Source: Cladorhizidae sp. MBARI D1340-BT2
Lineage: Eukaryota; Porifera; Demospongiae; Poecilosclerida; Cladorhizidae
DNA: 64,000 nucleotides
Reading direction: 5' to 3'
Assembly: GCA_028752905.1 (NCBI GenBank)
Contig: JAQNBH010000006.1
Location: 30,602,363 to 30,666,362, forward strand
Shown here: piece after piece, positions 23,908 to 35,559 of the stretch
Layout of the letters: the number at the start of each line of letters is the position of its first letter
Position numbering within the stretch: the stretch's first letter is position 1
Position numbers and translations under genes: made by a program
The notes under the pieces: model-generated
What the model saw: the letters and a program-made list of their open reading frames with translations, nothing else
Databases searched by the model: none
Told to the model about the DNA's origin: nothing

Positions 23908-24488
23908 ATTAGTCATTTACTATACTAGCAAGTCCTCCACTCAGAACCAGTTGGGAAAGGGGGTCGCTCTCAAATGAAGTTAGTAGAAGCCGAGATGCAG
24001 TAGACAACTAGCTCCACAGATGTGGCATGAGAAACAGGGATGCTATATGAGGTTGGGTAGAATCAATCATAGAGAGGAGAGCAAACAGTAAACTACTCAC
24101 AATCACTAGCATTGTGTACATATGCACAATCATGCACTTTGCTACAGATCACCAGTTACATCACCTCCCTAACCACAGGCAGCTGCAACAAGCATCCAGG
24201 GGTAAAGGTCAGCCAACTGGTATAAGTCAGCAGTGTATAGACCTACTATGCTTGTTAGTAACTGTCCATCACTGGGGTCTACTTTTAAGTACTATTCAGG
24301 GCTGCATTTATGATTGAGTTGAGGGGGGAGGAAGGGGGCACATATTTAACAACACTATACAATAATAGAATACCGGTATCTCAAGATCTCAAGAGGGGTG
24401 GAGGATCAGCAGTTTACCTTTGCATATGCATGCCTGAATGTGCTACAACCTGTTACTATGATAATTAATGAACCAGAGACCAGACAAA
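23908..24488. other. No gene recognised
   Basis: A non-coding stretch with short G-rich runs (ggggggaggaaggggg near 24326). No coding support. Confidence 0.35.
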
Positions 24489-24565
24489 GGGCTCTTAGCT
24501 CAACTGGTTAAGGACACCACATTCCAGCTATTATATCTGATGATTCTAGGGTGGTAAAGAAATCT
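24489..24565 (+). other. tRNA-like sequence, possible SINE head
   Basis: GGGCTCTTAGCTCAACTGG followed by TTAAGGACACCACATT resembles the 5' half of a tRNA, with an A-box TAGCTCAACTGG at 24496-24507. The B-box position has only a weak GATGATTCTAGG, and no 3' acceptor stem pairs with GGGCTCT. It is therefore a decayed tRNA-derived SINE or a chance match, not a functional tRNA gene. Confidence 0.35.
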
Positions 24566-24999
24566 TTGACCCAAAAATCAACCTCATAGTTGGTTGCATC
24601 TGGAGTTATTGCAGTCCTGTCAAAATCAGGTGTAAAGTTACTTTAAGGACCATTTTACGTTTAGTGTTTGGCTATTGTGAAGTGCTTGTAGACGTACTTG
24701 GTGGTGCAAATTACCACTTATTATCACCTATCAAGTTATGGTCAATATAACTAGTTCTTTTCTTGTGTACCAAAAACAAGAAACCTTCACCTTACCAAGC
24801 GTTGACTATGCAACAATAAAATGTTATGCCCTATGATAGTCATATCTGGCGCTGTCACATAATGATAGTGGGATAATACTGCTATATCTTCGGCAAAAAA
24901 GTCAGTGCGACCATAATTTTTTTTTTTTTTTTAGGCCAGTACCCTAGTCCCCAGTAATGGACGACCAGCATTAGAACTTTCAGATGAAAATTAACCCAC

Positions 25000-25473
25000 T
25001 GTTCCTCTACATGAATAAGGCATGGTTACATTATATTAATAAGGTGTGGTCACTAGAGGGTCTTTTGCCACTCCTTTACATGTTTAAAGTCTTGGCTGCA
25101 TAAGGTGAGGCCTATTGCTCTTCCATAAGGCAAGGTTGTGTGAGATAAGACCTCTTGCCCTTCTAAAAGTCATGGTGGCATGTCATGCTTGCATAAGGCA
25201 TCAGTCCCAGCCCTTTCATTAATAGTTTACAAATATGGGGTGTGGCCTCCTACCTTTCTTTAGATGCTGACCCTCCTTACTCTATATGACATATGTTTGC
25301 ATGGAGTGTGGACAACTTCCATTCAATGCATGTATAATGCATGGGGTGATCTGCCTGCCCTACCCATACATGTAGCTATAAAGCATGGTTGCATGTGGTG
25401 TCGATTCCTCACCTTCCTTCTCATATATAATGCATGGCTGCATGTGCTGTGGTCTCATGCCCGGCCTTTACAT
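25000..25473. repeat. Degenerate tandem array (AAGGCATGGTTGCAT-type unit)
   Basis: Variants of 'taaggcatggttgcatg.ggtgtgg' followed by 'cct.ctgcc.ttc' recur at roughly 50-70 bp spacing. The same phrase resumes at 27373 (GGCATGGGTGCATGGGGTGT), so the array was split by the element at 25482-27364. Confidence 0.6.
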
Positions 25474-25917
25474 GTGTAAGGCAGTGCCGTATTAGCCCAA
25501 GGCAGGGCCCCTAGGCTTCAAGCTTCTTTGGGCCCCTCGAGACTGCGAGTCTGGCGCCAGTTTCACAAGAGCAACTGTCGTTGGGGCTCGGTACATTTCA
25601 TTGTTTACATCATACCGAACCATAATATTGCCACGTATTCGTAATTGTCACCCTTAGACCATTGTCACGATATCGTAACGACCACTTTAATTTGACCTCG
25701 ACGGTTGTTTTATTTTTCTGCGGTTAGTTACTACGCTGTTCGTGGTTGTTACTATGAATGGCCTGTGGATATGATACCGAGACTCTACTAGAGATGTTAT
25801 CTGATGATATTAGCATTGGTGATTGTATATACAGTGACTCAAATAGTTGTATATAGTGATGGTGAGAAATAGATATCAGTAAGCAATTTTGAAGAGATCA
25901 AGAATGAGAGTGCAAGT

Positions 25918-26431
25918 ATGGATGTTGGAGCAAGTAGAAATAGGGGGAGAGATACAGTGAGAGGTCTAAGTCAGCAGATGTCAATGGGAGGTAGTGGTAA
26001 TACGGGAAGAGCTGCAGGTAGAGGACAGCAGAGGAAGGGAAGAGCTGCAGGAGGAGGATATCAGAGGAGAGGAAGATCAGATGTAAGTGGAACCAGCCGT
26101 GTGTATGCTAGCCAATATATCTGGACAACTGCTTGGGAAGGTATGATATTCCTGCAATAAGAATAATAACAACTAATATTATTAGCTACTACACAGACAA
26201 ATGTTTTATATCAAGCAAACTTTACATATAAACCATTATAATTTCATTTCAAATTCTAGATGACATTGCTCCACAGAGTACCCCATTCATCCTTCAACCA
26301 GGACCTCCATCCTGCCAAATGCAGAAGATTGTTTTCCACTATTCTTTGGACCCACCACGCTAAAGTTTACCTTTGGTAGGACCAATGCACATGATGAGCA
26401 TAGGTTGCCGAAGTGGGCCCAACATGGCTGA
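25918..26431 (+). pseudogene. piggyBac-like N-terminal fragment with RG-rich head, inside the hAT
   Basis: Exon 25918-26140 encodes an RG/RGG-rich stretch (RNRGRDTVRG, GRAAGRGQQRKGRAAGG) then YIWTTAWE. Its donor gtatga and the acceptor at 26259 (ttctag) join in phase to give WEDDIAPQSTPFILQPGP. After a one-base shift the next frame reads LPNAEDCFPLFFGPTTL and GRTNAH, which lines up with the PF.G.PGP...LP..A...F.LFFTD....ETNRYA block of piggyBac proteins. The catalytic region is absent. RG-rich heads also occur in the piggyBac at 49300-49440. The piggyBac assignment rests on this short alignment by eye. Confidence 0.5.
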
Positions 26432-26744
26432 GAAGTACCCCAACAAGCTGAATGGCAAGTGAGACCATTACCAAGTGCGAGGAAGTCAGAGGTGTGACTG
26501 TGCTTTCTGCAATGGCAGGATGGCATCAGACACCTCTAGCCGTCAGCTTCCAGACCTACCACTCAGATTCAGTTTTATACGTATACCTTCATCCTAGTCT
26601 CATGGTTATGATTACATGACAGATGTTGCTGCAATCCTATACGTAAAATATATTAACAACTGAATGCGAGCAAGGACTATATTTAAAAAAACAGCACAGT
26701 ATATTCTCAGGAAAGAAAAGGCTATTTAGCTAAGCTAGATAGCT

Positions 26745-26985
26745 ATTTAACTGCTAACTAGCTATATGGGTGCGCTAGCTTGCTAGCTACTTGGGTGCTT
26801 TAGCCAGCTATCTATATGCGTGCGCTAGCTGGTTAGCTACTTGGGTCCGTTAGCTAGCTAGCTTCATGAAGCACTAGCTATTTAGCTAGCTATTTAGCTA
26901 CGCTAGCTAAATTATTTACTATTCCTACACTATTTAGATATGCTAGCTAAACTATTTACTATTCCTACACTATTTAGCTTGATCT
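26745..26985. repeat. TAGC/GCTA-rich low-complexity block
   Basis: Runs of TTAGCTAGCTA and CTATTTAGCTA alternate with 'acttgggtgc' spacers; AAACTATTTACTATTCCTAC is present twice near the end. Confidence 0.7.
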
Positions 26986-27384
26986 AACAGTCATAAAAGA
27001 AACTATTAGTATAGCTGAAGTAAAGTTAGTTCCTCACCTTGGTAACAAGAGTTCTTCGCTTTACTTTTTTTAAATTATTATCAGCTCATATACTTGAAAA
27101 CCTTTTGAGATTTGAGTGAAGTACCAGTAAGTAATCCTAGCACCTAGAACTCCTCTATCAAGCCTACAGTTCTTTGGACACAAGGAGAAAGCCCACTGAT
27201 AAACACACCCTATGTCTCTGGGAATAGATGCGCGCACGAATCTCACGTTTACTTTTCGGGTACGGAAAAAAAGTTTGCGCATGGCCCCCTGTTATTGGTG
27301 GGCCCCTGCTCTTTGTGGGCCCCTAGGCTTCAGTCTAGTCAGCCTTATGGATAATACGGCCCTGGTGTAAGGCATGGGTGCATG

Positions 27385-29129
27385 GGGTGTGGCCTCCTGC
27401 CTACCTTTACAGAGTAGGGTTTGCTCTAGTCCCAGATAAATACTTCAACGGGCTATCACTTTCCATCAGGGTCAACAATTAAGTCCAGTTCAAGTATTGC
27501 ATGTAACTTTGGCAGAGCTATAACTATGCAATATTTTAAATATTAAAATAGAATACACTGAAAGATTAACAATTTGAGCTCTTTATTATATAGTCCATAC
27601 AATGAAGTGTACATAATCTATGCAGCTCCAAACTCACACCCACAAGGTGCTTCTAATATATTATTATTATTTAGAAACCTCCTCACATGAGCATAAGTAC
27701 ATTTTAAAAATTAATAAAAATGGGATTCAATCTGTAGTGTTTGTGGAGCTTATTAATCAGAGTTGTTATAACTATTCAAGACTAAGCGATGTACTGTAAA
27801 AGGAGTTTCATATGTGTGGGAATCCACTTCACATTCCAACCTGCAGTTCCAAAAACTACATTAAAAAATTCAATCAGAAAACATACAGCACTGGCTGCAT
27901 TTTCATATTTAAAACCAGGACCATTGCTTGAATGTGAGCATAGATATGGTACATACACATAAAAGCATTGTATTCAGACTGTTCTTCACCATACTATATA
28001 GTATATATTGTACTCTTCTTCTTTGAACAGAAATGGCAATGTTATGTTCCCAGTGGGAAAAACCTGATGCTGGGTCCTGATGCTCTCTGCTAGAGAGAAA
28101 CTGGCAACAATTCTCTGTAACACCAGGCACACAGGTAGAGGGGGATGATGTTATGTGTATTTTACTTCAAATTCTTCAAATTCTTGTATGAACATGAATT
28201 GGGCAAGTTTTCCCTCACAGATATCTTGTGCGCCTTAACCCCCCCCCCCTCAATTCCACTGGTTGAGTCACTGGAGGATGGATTGGAGTATCTGTAGTTG
28301 CGGTTAAGCGACTAGAGGATGGGGTGGGGGGAACAATCTAGGATGTGGTTTATAATGAGGGTGTGGTTTATCTAATGCTCATTAGAGAGGGAGTGGCTGG
28401 TGGTGAAGGTGTTGTTTGCAAATTTGAATAACGACACGTTGCAAAACAGATAGTTGCTTCGCATTGAGTGTTTATGCTCTATAAACAGCCACACACAGCC
28501 GATAAATCAATTTACAATAACTTGTACCCCATTACTAAGGACACCTGTTAATATTTTAGGGATAATCACTGAATATTGCAAAGTGGTCTTTCTAGGAAAT
28601 TATTTTAATAGTCATCTTCTGTAAATATTTCACACTTCAAACCCTTTCCCCCTCCCCCCAACTCCCGTGCTAAGTACATATTTTTATAAGTGGACACTAC
28701 AAAATCCCACAGGCTAATCTTCTCTTCAGCTTTCTTCTCCACCACCTAGAAAAAATGCCTTACGTTGAACAGCTTCCTGTTAATCTTGCTGGAATCCCTT
28801 ACACAATATCCCTTACACAATATCACTCTCTCCCGACACAATATATGAGAAGACCATTGGTTGAATGGACCTACTTGCAGGCTGCCTAAATGAATGGCTG
28901 CTAATCCTTGGAGCATAAAACATGTGAATTATCTACATTTGGAAGAATAGGCAAAAGAGGGACCCTGAAAGATCAAGTTGTCCCTAGAGTATTGCTAGGC
29001 CAACTAACAAATGTTGAAGATGCCAATTGATGTTATCAAAAAGTGTTTTCAATAATGAAAGTCCACTAGCACAATAAACACTTCATGCCCTATTGTATGT
29101 GGACTATAAATAACTTTTGTGATGAACCA
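27385..29129. other. No gene recognised; possible remote relative of element C
   Basis: At 27590-27660 (TATAGTCCATACAATGAAGT, ATAATCTATGCAGCTCC) the text resembles the complement of part of element C. The rest is AT-rich, with a C-tract at 28239-28248 and no supported ORF. Confidence 0.35.
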
Positions 29130-29470
29130 TCAACCCTCACTCAGTAACTGCATGTATGTTCTTCACATGAGGAATAAGTAGCGTACATATATTTGTCCTT
29201 CATGTGTGTTCATTATAAGGAGCGAACAATATGCTTTGTATACATGAACTGCATGTAGTTCATTGCATGCAGGGCTCCTTACATATACTGCATGTATGTT
29301 CATCACATGGATCAATGAGATTCCTCCGTATAATTGTACTGAATGTATGTTCTTAAAATGGACGAATGAGTGGCTTCTGTATGCATGAACTGCTTGTATG
29401 TTAATTAACTGGAGCAATGATGGGCCTTCGTATAATAATACTGCATGTATGTTCTTTATTTAGAGCAGTG
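29130..29470. repeat. Degenerate tandem repeat, unit about 60 bp
   Basis: CTGCATGTATGTTC followed by a 'ttcacatgg..caatga' phrase recurs about five or six times with strong divergence. Confidence 0.6.
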
Positions 29471-29480
29471 ATTTTGTGTC

Positions 29481-29984
29481 CCAGGTGGGTACACTAGTCA
29501 TGTAGTACCAGGTGGCTTGGATACACTGGTCATGTAGTACCAGGTGGCTTGGATAAACTGGTCATGTAGTACCAGGTGGCATGGATACACTGGTCATATA
29601 GTACCAGGTGGCTTGGATACACTGGTCATGTAGTACCAGGTGGCTTGGATACACTGGTCATGTAGTACCAGGTGTCTTAGATACACTGGTCATGTAGTAT
29701 TAAGTAGCTTGGATACACTGGTAATGTAGTACCTAGTGGCTTGGATACACTGGTCATGTAACCAGTTGGCTTGGATACACTGGTCATGTAGTACCAAGTG
29801 GCTTGGATACACTGGTCATGTAGTCCCAGAGAGCTTGGATACACTGGTCATGTAGTACCAGGTGGCTTGGATACACTGGTCATGTAGTATGTACCAGGTG
29901 GCTTGGATACACTTGTCATGTAGTACCAGGTGGCTTGGATACACTGGTCATGTAGTACCAAGTGGCTTGGATACACTGGTCATG
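29481..29984. repeat. 32-bp minisatellite, left block
   Basis: The unit is TACCAGGTGGCTTGGATA followed by CACTGGTCATGTAG, about 15 copies with point variants (TCCCAG, ACCAGTTG). Because 32 is not a multiple of three, its ORFs are chance products. Confidence 0.95.
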
Positions 29985-30618
29985 TGTCATGAAAAACCAG
30001 CCTTCTCTCAGTACGGACACTTTAGCTGGCTGAGCAGATCCCTGGTCTTCACGCGACACCTGATCTTTGATTCCCAGTCTGTCCTACTGGCAATCCTCAG
30101 AACAAGCCAAACTCAGCAACTCTCAACAGAATTGCTGGATTCCCAAATATAACTACAGATAGTTATATTATAATTATGAGATACATAAATACACCAGCCA
30201 TGACAAGATAACACAACACAATATCAACCACAATAACAAAGGTTCAGTGGGTTCTTATCTAACAGTTCTTAATTGCTGGTTGCAGCAGTCTCTGGTAATA
30301 TTCAGGTATCTGCTAACTACTCCCTAGCTGTTTCTTATATACTGTTCGAACTACTAGGTTTGATGACATCAGGTCGTCATGGAACCGACCTTTGGCGACC
30401 AATCCAATGTCTTGTCTTATCAGGTGAGGGGTGTGTAGTTCTTTCCTCAGGCAGGTGGACCACATCCTTAATAGTGTCTGGTGGTGAGGTCCTCCGTCTG
30501 TTCCCACACTTGCTACCATGGTTTCCACACATCTGGTCTATGGCTTGACCACTAGCTGCTGATTTGGCTTCATCCTGGGCTGTTGTGAACCTAGTCAGGG
30601 AGATAGAATTCCCTGACA
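29985..30618. mobile_element. Solo LTR (634 bp) inserted in the minisatellite
   Basis: It begins TGTCATGAAAAACC and ends TTCCCTGACA, giving TG...CA ends with the 5-bp inverted TGTCA/TGACA. TCATG directly flanks both sides (29980-29984 and 30619-30623), a 5-bp target duplication. There is no internal coding region, and the surrounding minisatellite resumes at once. It is unrelated by eye to the LTRs at 33079 and 37459. Transcription direction could not be decided. The ORFs on both strands inside it have no retroviral-type motifs. Confidence 0.8.
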
Positions 30619-31564
30619 TCATGTAACCAGGTGGTCATGTAGGACCAAGTGGCTTGGATACACTGGTCATGTAGTACCAGGTGGCTTGGATACACTGGTC
30701 ATGTAGTACCAGGTGGCTTGGATACACTGGTCATGTAGTACCAGGTGGCTTGGATACACTGGTCATGTAGTACCAATTGGATACACTTGTCATGTAGTCC
30801 CAGGTGGCTTGGATACACTAGTCATGTAGTACCAGGTGGCTTGGATACACTGGTCATGTAGTACCAGGTGGCTTGGATACACTGGTTATGTAGTACCAAT
30901 TGGATACACTGGTCATGTAGTACCAGGTGGCTTGGATACACTAGTCAAGTAGTACCAGGTAGCTTGGATACACTGGTCATGTAGAACCAGGTGGCTTGGA
31001 TACACTGGTCATGTAGAACCAGGTGGCTTCGATACACTAGTCAGGTATTACCAGGTGTCTTGGATACACTGGTCATGTAGTACCAGGTGGTTTGGATACA
31101 CTGGTCATATAGTACCAGGTGGCTTGGAAACACTAATCAGGTAGTACCAGGTGGCTTGGATACACTGGTCATGTAGAATCAGGTGGCTTGGATACACTGG
31201 TCATGTAGTACCAGGTGGCTTGGATACACTGGTCATGTAGTATAACCAGGTGGCTTGGATACACTGGTCATGTAGTACCAGGTGACTTGGATACACTAGT
31301 CAGGTAGTACCAGGTGGCTTGGATACACTGGTCATGTTGTACCAAGTGGCTTGGATACACTGGTCATGTAGTACCAGATGGCTTGGATACACTGGTCATG
31401 TAGTAACAGGTGGCTTGGATACACAAGTCAGGTATTACCAGATGGCTTGGATACACTGGTCATGTAGTACCAGGTGGCTTGGATACACTGGTCATGTAGT
31501 ACCAGGTGGCTTGGATACACTGGTCATGTAGTACCAGGTGACTTGGATGCTAGGGTCATGTAGT
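30619..31564. repeat. 32-bp minisatellite, right block
   Basis: Same unit as 29481-29984, about 29 copies, some shortened (ACCAATTGGATACACT). It ends with TGACTTGGATGCTAGGGTC. Confidence 0.95.
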
Positions 31565-33078
31565 CCTGAAGATGCTATCCTCTGCAAATCTCTCCATATC
31601 AGTAACTGCAGCTTTCTCCTAATAGAGCAGGGATAGAGACAGCCTCACTGGCTAACACTTTGCATCATGCAACCTCCAATGTAGCTGGTGTAGTTTGTTG
31701 GTAATAATGAACCAAGTTGCATAATATGTGTGGCATCATCGGGAATGGGAAAAGTGCATGTGCATATATATCCCTGAAGGTTGCCCTGCATCAGGATCTG
31801 GATCAAACAAAAACAACTCCGCTATCTATCTGGTTCAGGCGAAGTTTAGTCGGCATGCCAACTTCCCTTAGGGGTGCATACAGAGAGGCTGACATTACAA
31901 CTTCCCTTGGAGTGTGTGTACAGACAGATGGACATCTACTTCCTGCATAAGGACGGACAGACGTAACAACCTCCCGTGGAGTGTGTGTCCAGACAGACAA
32001 ACATCTACTTCCCTTTGGTTGTGCATTAGAACAGACAGACGTTACAACTTACCTTAAGGTATGCGTAGAGACAAACTTAAGTTAGAACTTCCCTTAGGTG
32101 TGCAGACTGACCGATGTCTCTACTACACAGGTACAATACTCGCAGAGTTCCCAAGTCCCACCAATACTCGTGCAGTCACACAATTCGTCATCACTTTTCT
32201 AAGACGTTCACAATCTCACCATCAAAATTGTTGTCACTAGAGGATGTTTGAGTAAATTCAATGAAAAAATAACATAATTATGCCGAGAAGGCTCCATTTT
32301 TAATGAGGTTGCTTCAAACCTTTCTCCAACCTTCAAAGTGTCAATCTCTATTGCTACAGGGAACACGGAGGAACTTCTCTGAATAACTAGCTTTTTTATT
32401 TCTAGAGAAGTGTGCAACTTGTGTAACCCCGACCTGCTAGCATCTGGAACAAGTCAAAAGCTGAATGCCCTTGTTAGAGATATTTTATTTAGAGAGATCC
32501 TGGTCTTGGCTTGCTGGCAAATGTGACTTCGCTCACACTAGATGTCTAGTGTGCAGCTAATTAGGTACAAATGACTCGTGATGATATCTCACAAAAATGC
32601 CTTTACCCGATAATACCCCCCAATAATCACTGACTGAGGTCAAGCTAAGAGTTGTAGCAGCTACCAGTTCAAGTTTGATTTATCACCGTCCTCGTAACGT
32701 CATTGCTCTGTGACCTATTATAGGATGTGCACTAATGAAGTAATGGAACACCATGCTCTATTGTTTTAGCTTGCAGATAGGTTGGTCTGTGAACTTGATC
32801 ACAAGACAGTACTATTGGTATTTTGCCATCTGTTAGAGTTTCCTCCTCCCTCCATGTCTTCTACGTCCTCACCTCTGACCTCTCAAAGCCTGAGTGCTAA
32901 TAGTCCATCTCAATGGAAGCTACTGTTACACTAGCTGCAATTTTCCTTGACTCCGGGTGGATGCCACTATCATCAAGATCAACTGTCTTCACAGATATTG
33001 AAATATTTTGTAGGATTGGATATTCACTTAATGAGCTGCTATGGCTGAATATTCCTCTGCCGTTCTGCTCAGGGACAC
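31565..33078. other. Spacer with a degenerate repeat at 31850-32110
   Basis: Between 31850 and 32110 the phrase 'aacttccctt.g.gtgtg..cagacagac' recurs four or five times at about 45-55 bp. Otherwise I see no gene; the plus ORF at 32913-33101 runs into the LTR and is not supported. Confidence 0.5.
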
Positions 33079-33460
33079 TGTTGAGTGATAGTCCAGTCTA
33101 ACCCTCAAGTGATGGTATAAATTGCTGCCACCAGAGCTATGCTTATGTAAGTAGCACCCGTATCTTGCAATCAGAGAATTTAGATTACTAATGAAGACAC
33201 AAGGTTGCAATTACAGGACAAGGCAAAGCTCCTGAACCTCGGTCAGTCAGGGTTCTTATATCCTGACTTACCAGGAAACAGGATGTCACACATTCTTACA
33301 TACACACTCAGCAAAGTTCCATATACTATAACTATGTACGCACACATTAGGCTATATAATATCTAAGTCTGTTTGGTGTGACATAACTTGTCCCTCAGTA
33401 CTCTATGTGTTAATGCCTAAAGGTCATCCATGGTCCATGTTGATGAGTCTGCCCTCAACA
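33079..33460 (-). repeat. 3' LTR of the retrotransposon
   Basis: TGTTGAGTGATAG ... GCCCTCAACA. It matches 37459-37839 along its length with scattered substitutions and short indels. The inner border on the minus strand is a purine run (GGAGAGGGAGA) that would serve as polypurine tract. Confidence 0.9.
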
Positions 33461-33639
33461 TCTCCCTCTCCTGAGATGAAACACCTCCTCCCCCAGCTGA
33501 AGGTCCTCCATTGGAGTGTGGATGTGATCTCATGTTTGAGACTTTAATAGGAGCCGGAATCAGCGGTGTTTCCCTAGCTCCCTCAGTCACTCTCACTAGC
33601 GCTTTATCTTCAGGCCAGCATTGTCGCTACAATCCATCT

Positions 33640-34850
33640 GCGTTCTGATGTCTGATGTAACATGCCCGGCTAGTACTTAAGTTCGAACTGGAACACCTGT
33701 AGGGCCAGTGCCAGCACATCAGTCTGCCTGTCAGTCGAGTAGACCATTGTAGAGCTAGCAGAGTCCGGTAGTCAGTTAGGACAGTGAAGTGACGGGAATA
33801 GCAAAGTGGTCGCCAGGTTTGACCACAGCCAGGCATTCGAGTTCGGAAACAGTTGTTTCGGCGGGAGTGGTTCGCTTAGAGAAGTAGGCGACAGGTTGTT
33901 CCTCTCCCTCCCTCTTTACTGAGAGTACTGCACCAATTCTGAGGATCGAGGCATCAGTGTGGAGAATCAGCTCATCATTAGCTCTGGGAATAATGAGCGA
34001 GTGCTCGTCACATAGAACAGAAACAATATGGTTAAATGCATCTGACTCTCTCTTATTCCATTCCAGTGAACAGATGGCACCCTTCTTCAGGGCATCGAAC
34101 AGGGGACCCGCCCACCTAACAAAATCGGGTATAAACTTCCAGTAATAACCGGCGGTCCCCAAGATAGCCCTCAACCCTTTCTGATTCCTAGGTCTATGGA
34201 AGTCCTTGAGTGTCTTAACTTTAACTTCTGGCACACTTACAAGGCCATGTCCAATTTGGTGTCCCAGATACTCTAGTGACTATGTCCCCCACACACATTT
34301 GTCTAGGTTCGTAGTCAGCCCAGGCTCAACCAATACTTTCAACACTTCTTCAATGTGTTGTACATGTTCCTCCCAAGTAGCAGAAAATATTAATACATCA
34401 TCAATATATGTCACGCAGCAGTCTCTCAAATGATCTAGAGTGATTTCCATGTACCTTTGGAAAGCTGCTGTTGCATTTTTTAGACCAAATGGCATGCAGG
34501 TAAATGTTTATTTCCCCCTCGGGGTGCAGAAAGCTGTCTTATCCTGGCTGGCTCTACCAAGAAGGACCAGGAAGAATCCCTTGTTCAGATCAATCTTGGA
34601 AAGCCAGACAGCATTAGCCACTTGGTTCAGTAGGTCCTCAATGCATGGCATCTGGAACGGGTAATTTATTGTGTCTTTATTTATCTGTCTCTAGTCAATA
34701 TAGAGTCGTACATCCCTAGTCACCTTTTTCCTAGGCGGTACTATAGGATATGACCAAGGGCTTTTGGATGGAATAAGTATACCTAAGGCAAATAGCTCAT
34801 CTATATCATTCTTAAGATAATTTTTCATGGCGGTGGCAGGGGGTAAGCGG
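33640..34850 (-). pseudogene. Reverse transcriptase and RNase H of the LTR element
   Basis: The domain starts on the ORF ending at 34691 (ELFALGILIPSKSPWSYPIV, then KKVTRDVRLYID followed by an in-frame stop) and continues in the same frame with a further stop. MPFGLKNATAAFQRYM lies near 34480 and the catalytic box TYIDDVLIFSA near 34395. The next frame (34234 down) has the connection region and the RNase H start LHTDASILRIGAVLS, then PVAYFSKRT and ELECLAVV. A last shift gives HFTVLTDYRTLLAL. The polymerase Asp pair is intact, but two stops and at least two frameshifts kill the gene. Confidence 0.85.
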
Positions 34851-35053
34851 GGTGGGTTTCCTTCCTCTAAATGGAATTCACATTGGTCGTGTTTCAGCAA
34901 GCCCAGCCCTTTCAGGGTACGGTACTTTAGAATGGCCTTCAACTGTGATTTCCTAGCACTGGATAAATTCATCTTGACACTACCTAAGGGATTCGGTGTG
35001 TCCTCAGATTCGTCTGCCATAATGAGTCTAAGGAGATTAGCATGTGGCATCTT

Positions 35054-35548
35054 CCACTCATTAAGCCGGTTAATGTGAATGGATAGCTTTTTTGATCTTT
35101 TGTTAGGGACAGCTATTGTATAGTTACTATCAGACAGTTTAGCTATGACCTCGTACGGGCCATCCCAAATTGAGTGGAGTTTTCCTGTCAACCCTGGGGT
35201 GTGACAGAGCACCATGTCCCCGAGTTCATAGCTCCTTAGTTTGGAGCTCTGATCATAGGCCTGTTTAGATTTTTCTTTGTAGCTTTCTTCATTTTCGTAG
35301 GCTTGTTTGTGTAGAGATGTTAATGTCTCCTTGCACCTACAAGAGGGGGCCACCACTCTGGTGAACTCTCTCCCTGGGTCAGCCCATTTGCTATGCACTA
35401 TTACACCTCCCAGATAGAAGTGTCCATCTTCCTGCCTATCAGCCTTACACCTCATCTCCTTTAATATCCCATCCTTCCTCTGCTGTTCTGTTGGAGCCAG
35501 CACTTCCATCTTCCCTTTTGTAAGGGTCAGAAATGGCAACTCACTCAC
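35054..35548 (-). pseudogene. Integrase remnants (N-terminal piece joined to C-terminal GPY module), core missing
   Basis: Residues 1-80 of this ORF look like the region before and at the start of an integrase zinc finger (FYLGGVIVHSKW, then VVAPSCRCKETLTSLH). The text then jumps directly to an integrase C-terminus: SYKEKSKQAYDQ, LGDMVLCHTPGLTGKLHSIW, and DGPYEVIAKL (residues 129-138), ending HINRLNEWKMP near residue 167. The D,D-E catalytic core of roughly 200 residues is absent, so an internal deletion is likely. The same frame runs on without a break into reverse transcriptase, showing that integrase really lies upstream of it. Confidence 0.75.
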
Positions 35549-35559
35549 ATGCCCTCCAT

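Larger units (their letters stand above)
25482..27364. mobile_element. Non-autonomous hAT element with 8-bp target duplication
   Basis: The ends CAGTGCCGTATTAGCCCA and complement of CAGGGCCGTATTATCCAT form an imperfect inverted repeat with the hAT-like CAG start. An internal GGGCCCCTAGGCTTCA block also appears inverted near both ends. GTGTAAGG lies directly outside on both sides (25474-25481 and 27365-27372), an exact 8-bp duplication. At 1883 bp it encodes no hAT transposase. It carries an RG-rich, piggyBac-like gene fragment (25918-26431) and a TAGC-rich low-complexity block. Confidence 0.85.

Noticed and set aside
24489..24565. Functional tRNA gene
   Set aside because: No paired acceptor stem and no proper T-arm.
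30273..30622. Three overlapping ORFs in the solo LTR
   Set aside because: No recognised domain; the LTR structure with target duplication explains the region.
29862..31531. ORFs rich in 'WIHWSC' and 'LGYTGHVV'
   Set aside because: These are translations of the 32-bp minisatellite, and its frame shifts every unit.
29481..31564. CRISPR-like array of 32-bp repeats
   Set aside because: Units are contiguous with no unique spacers and the genome is eukaryotic; it is a minisatellite.
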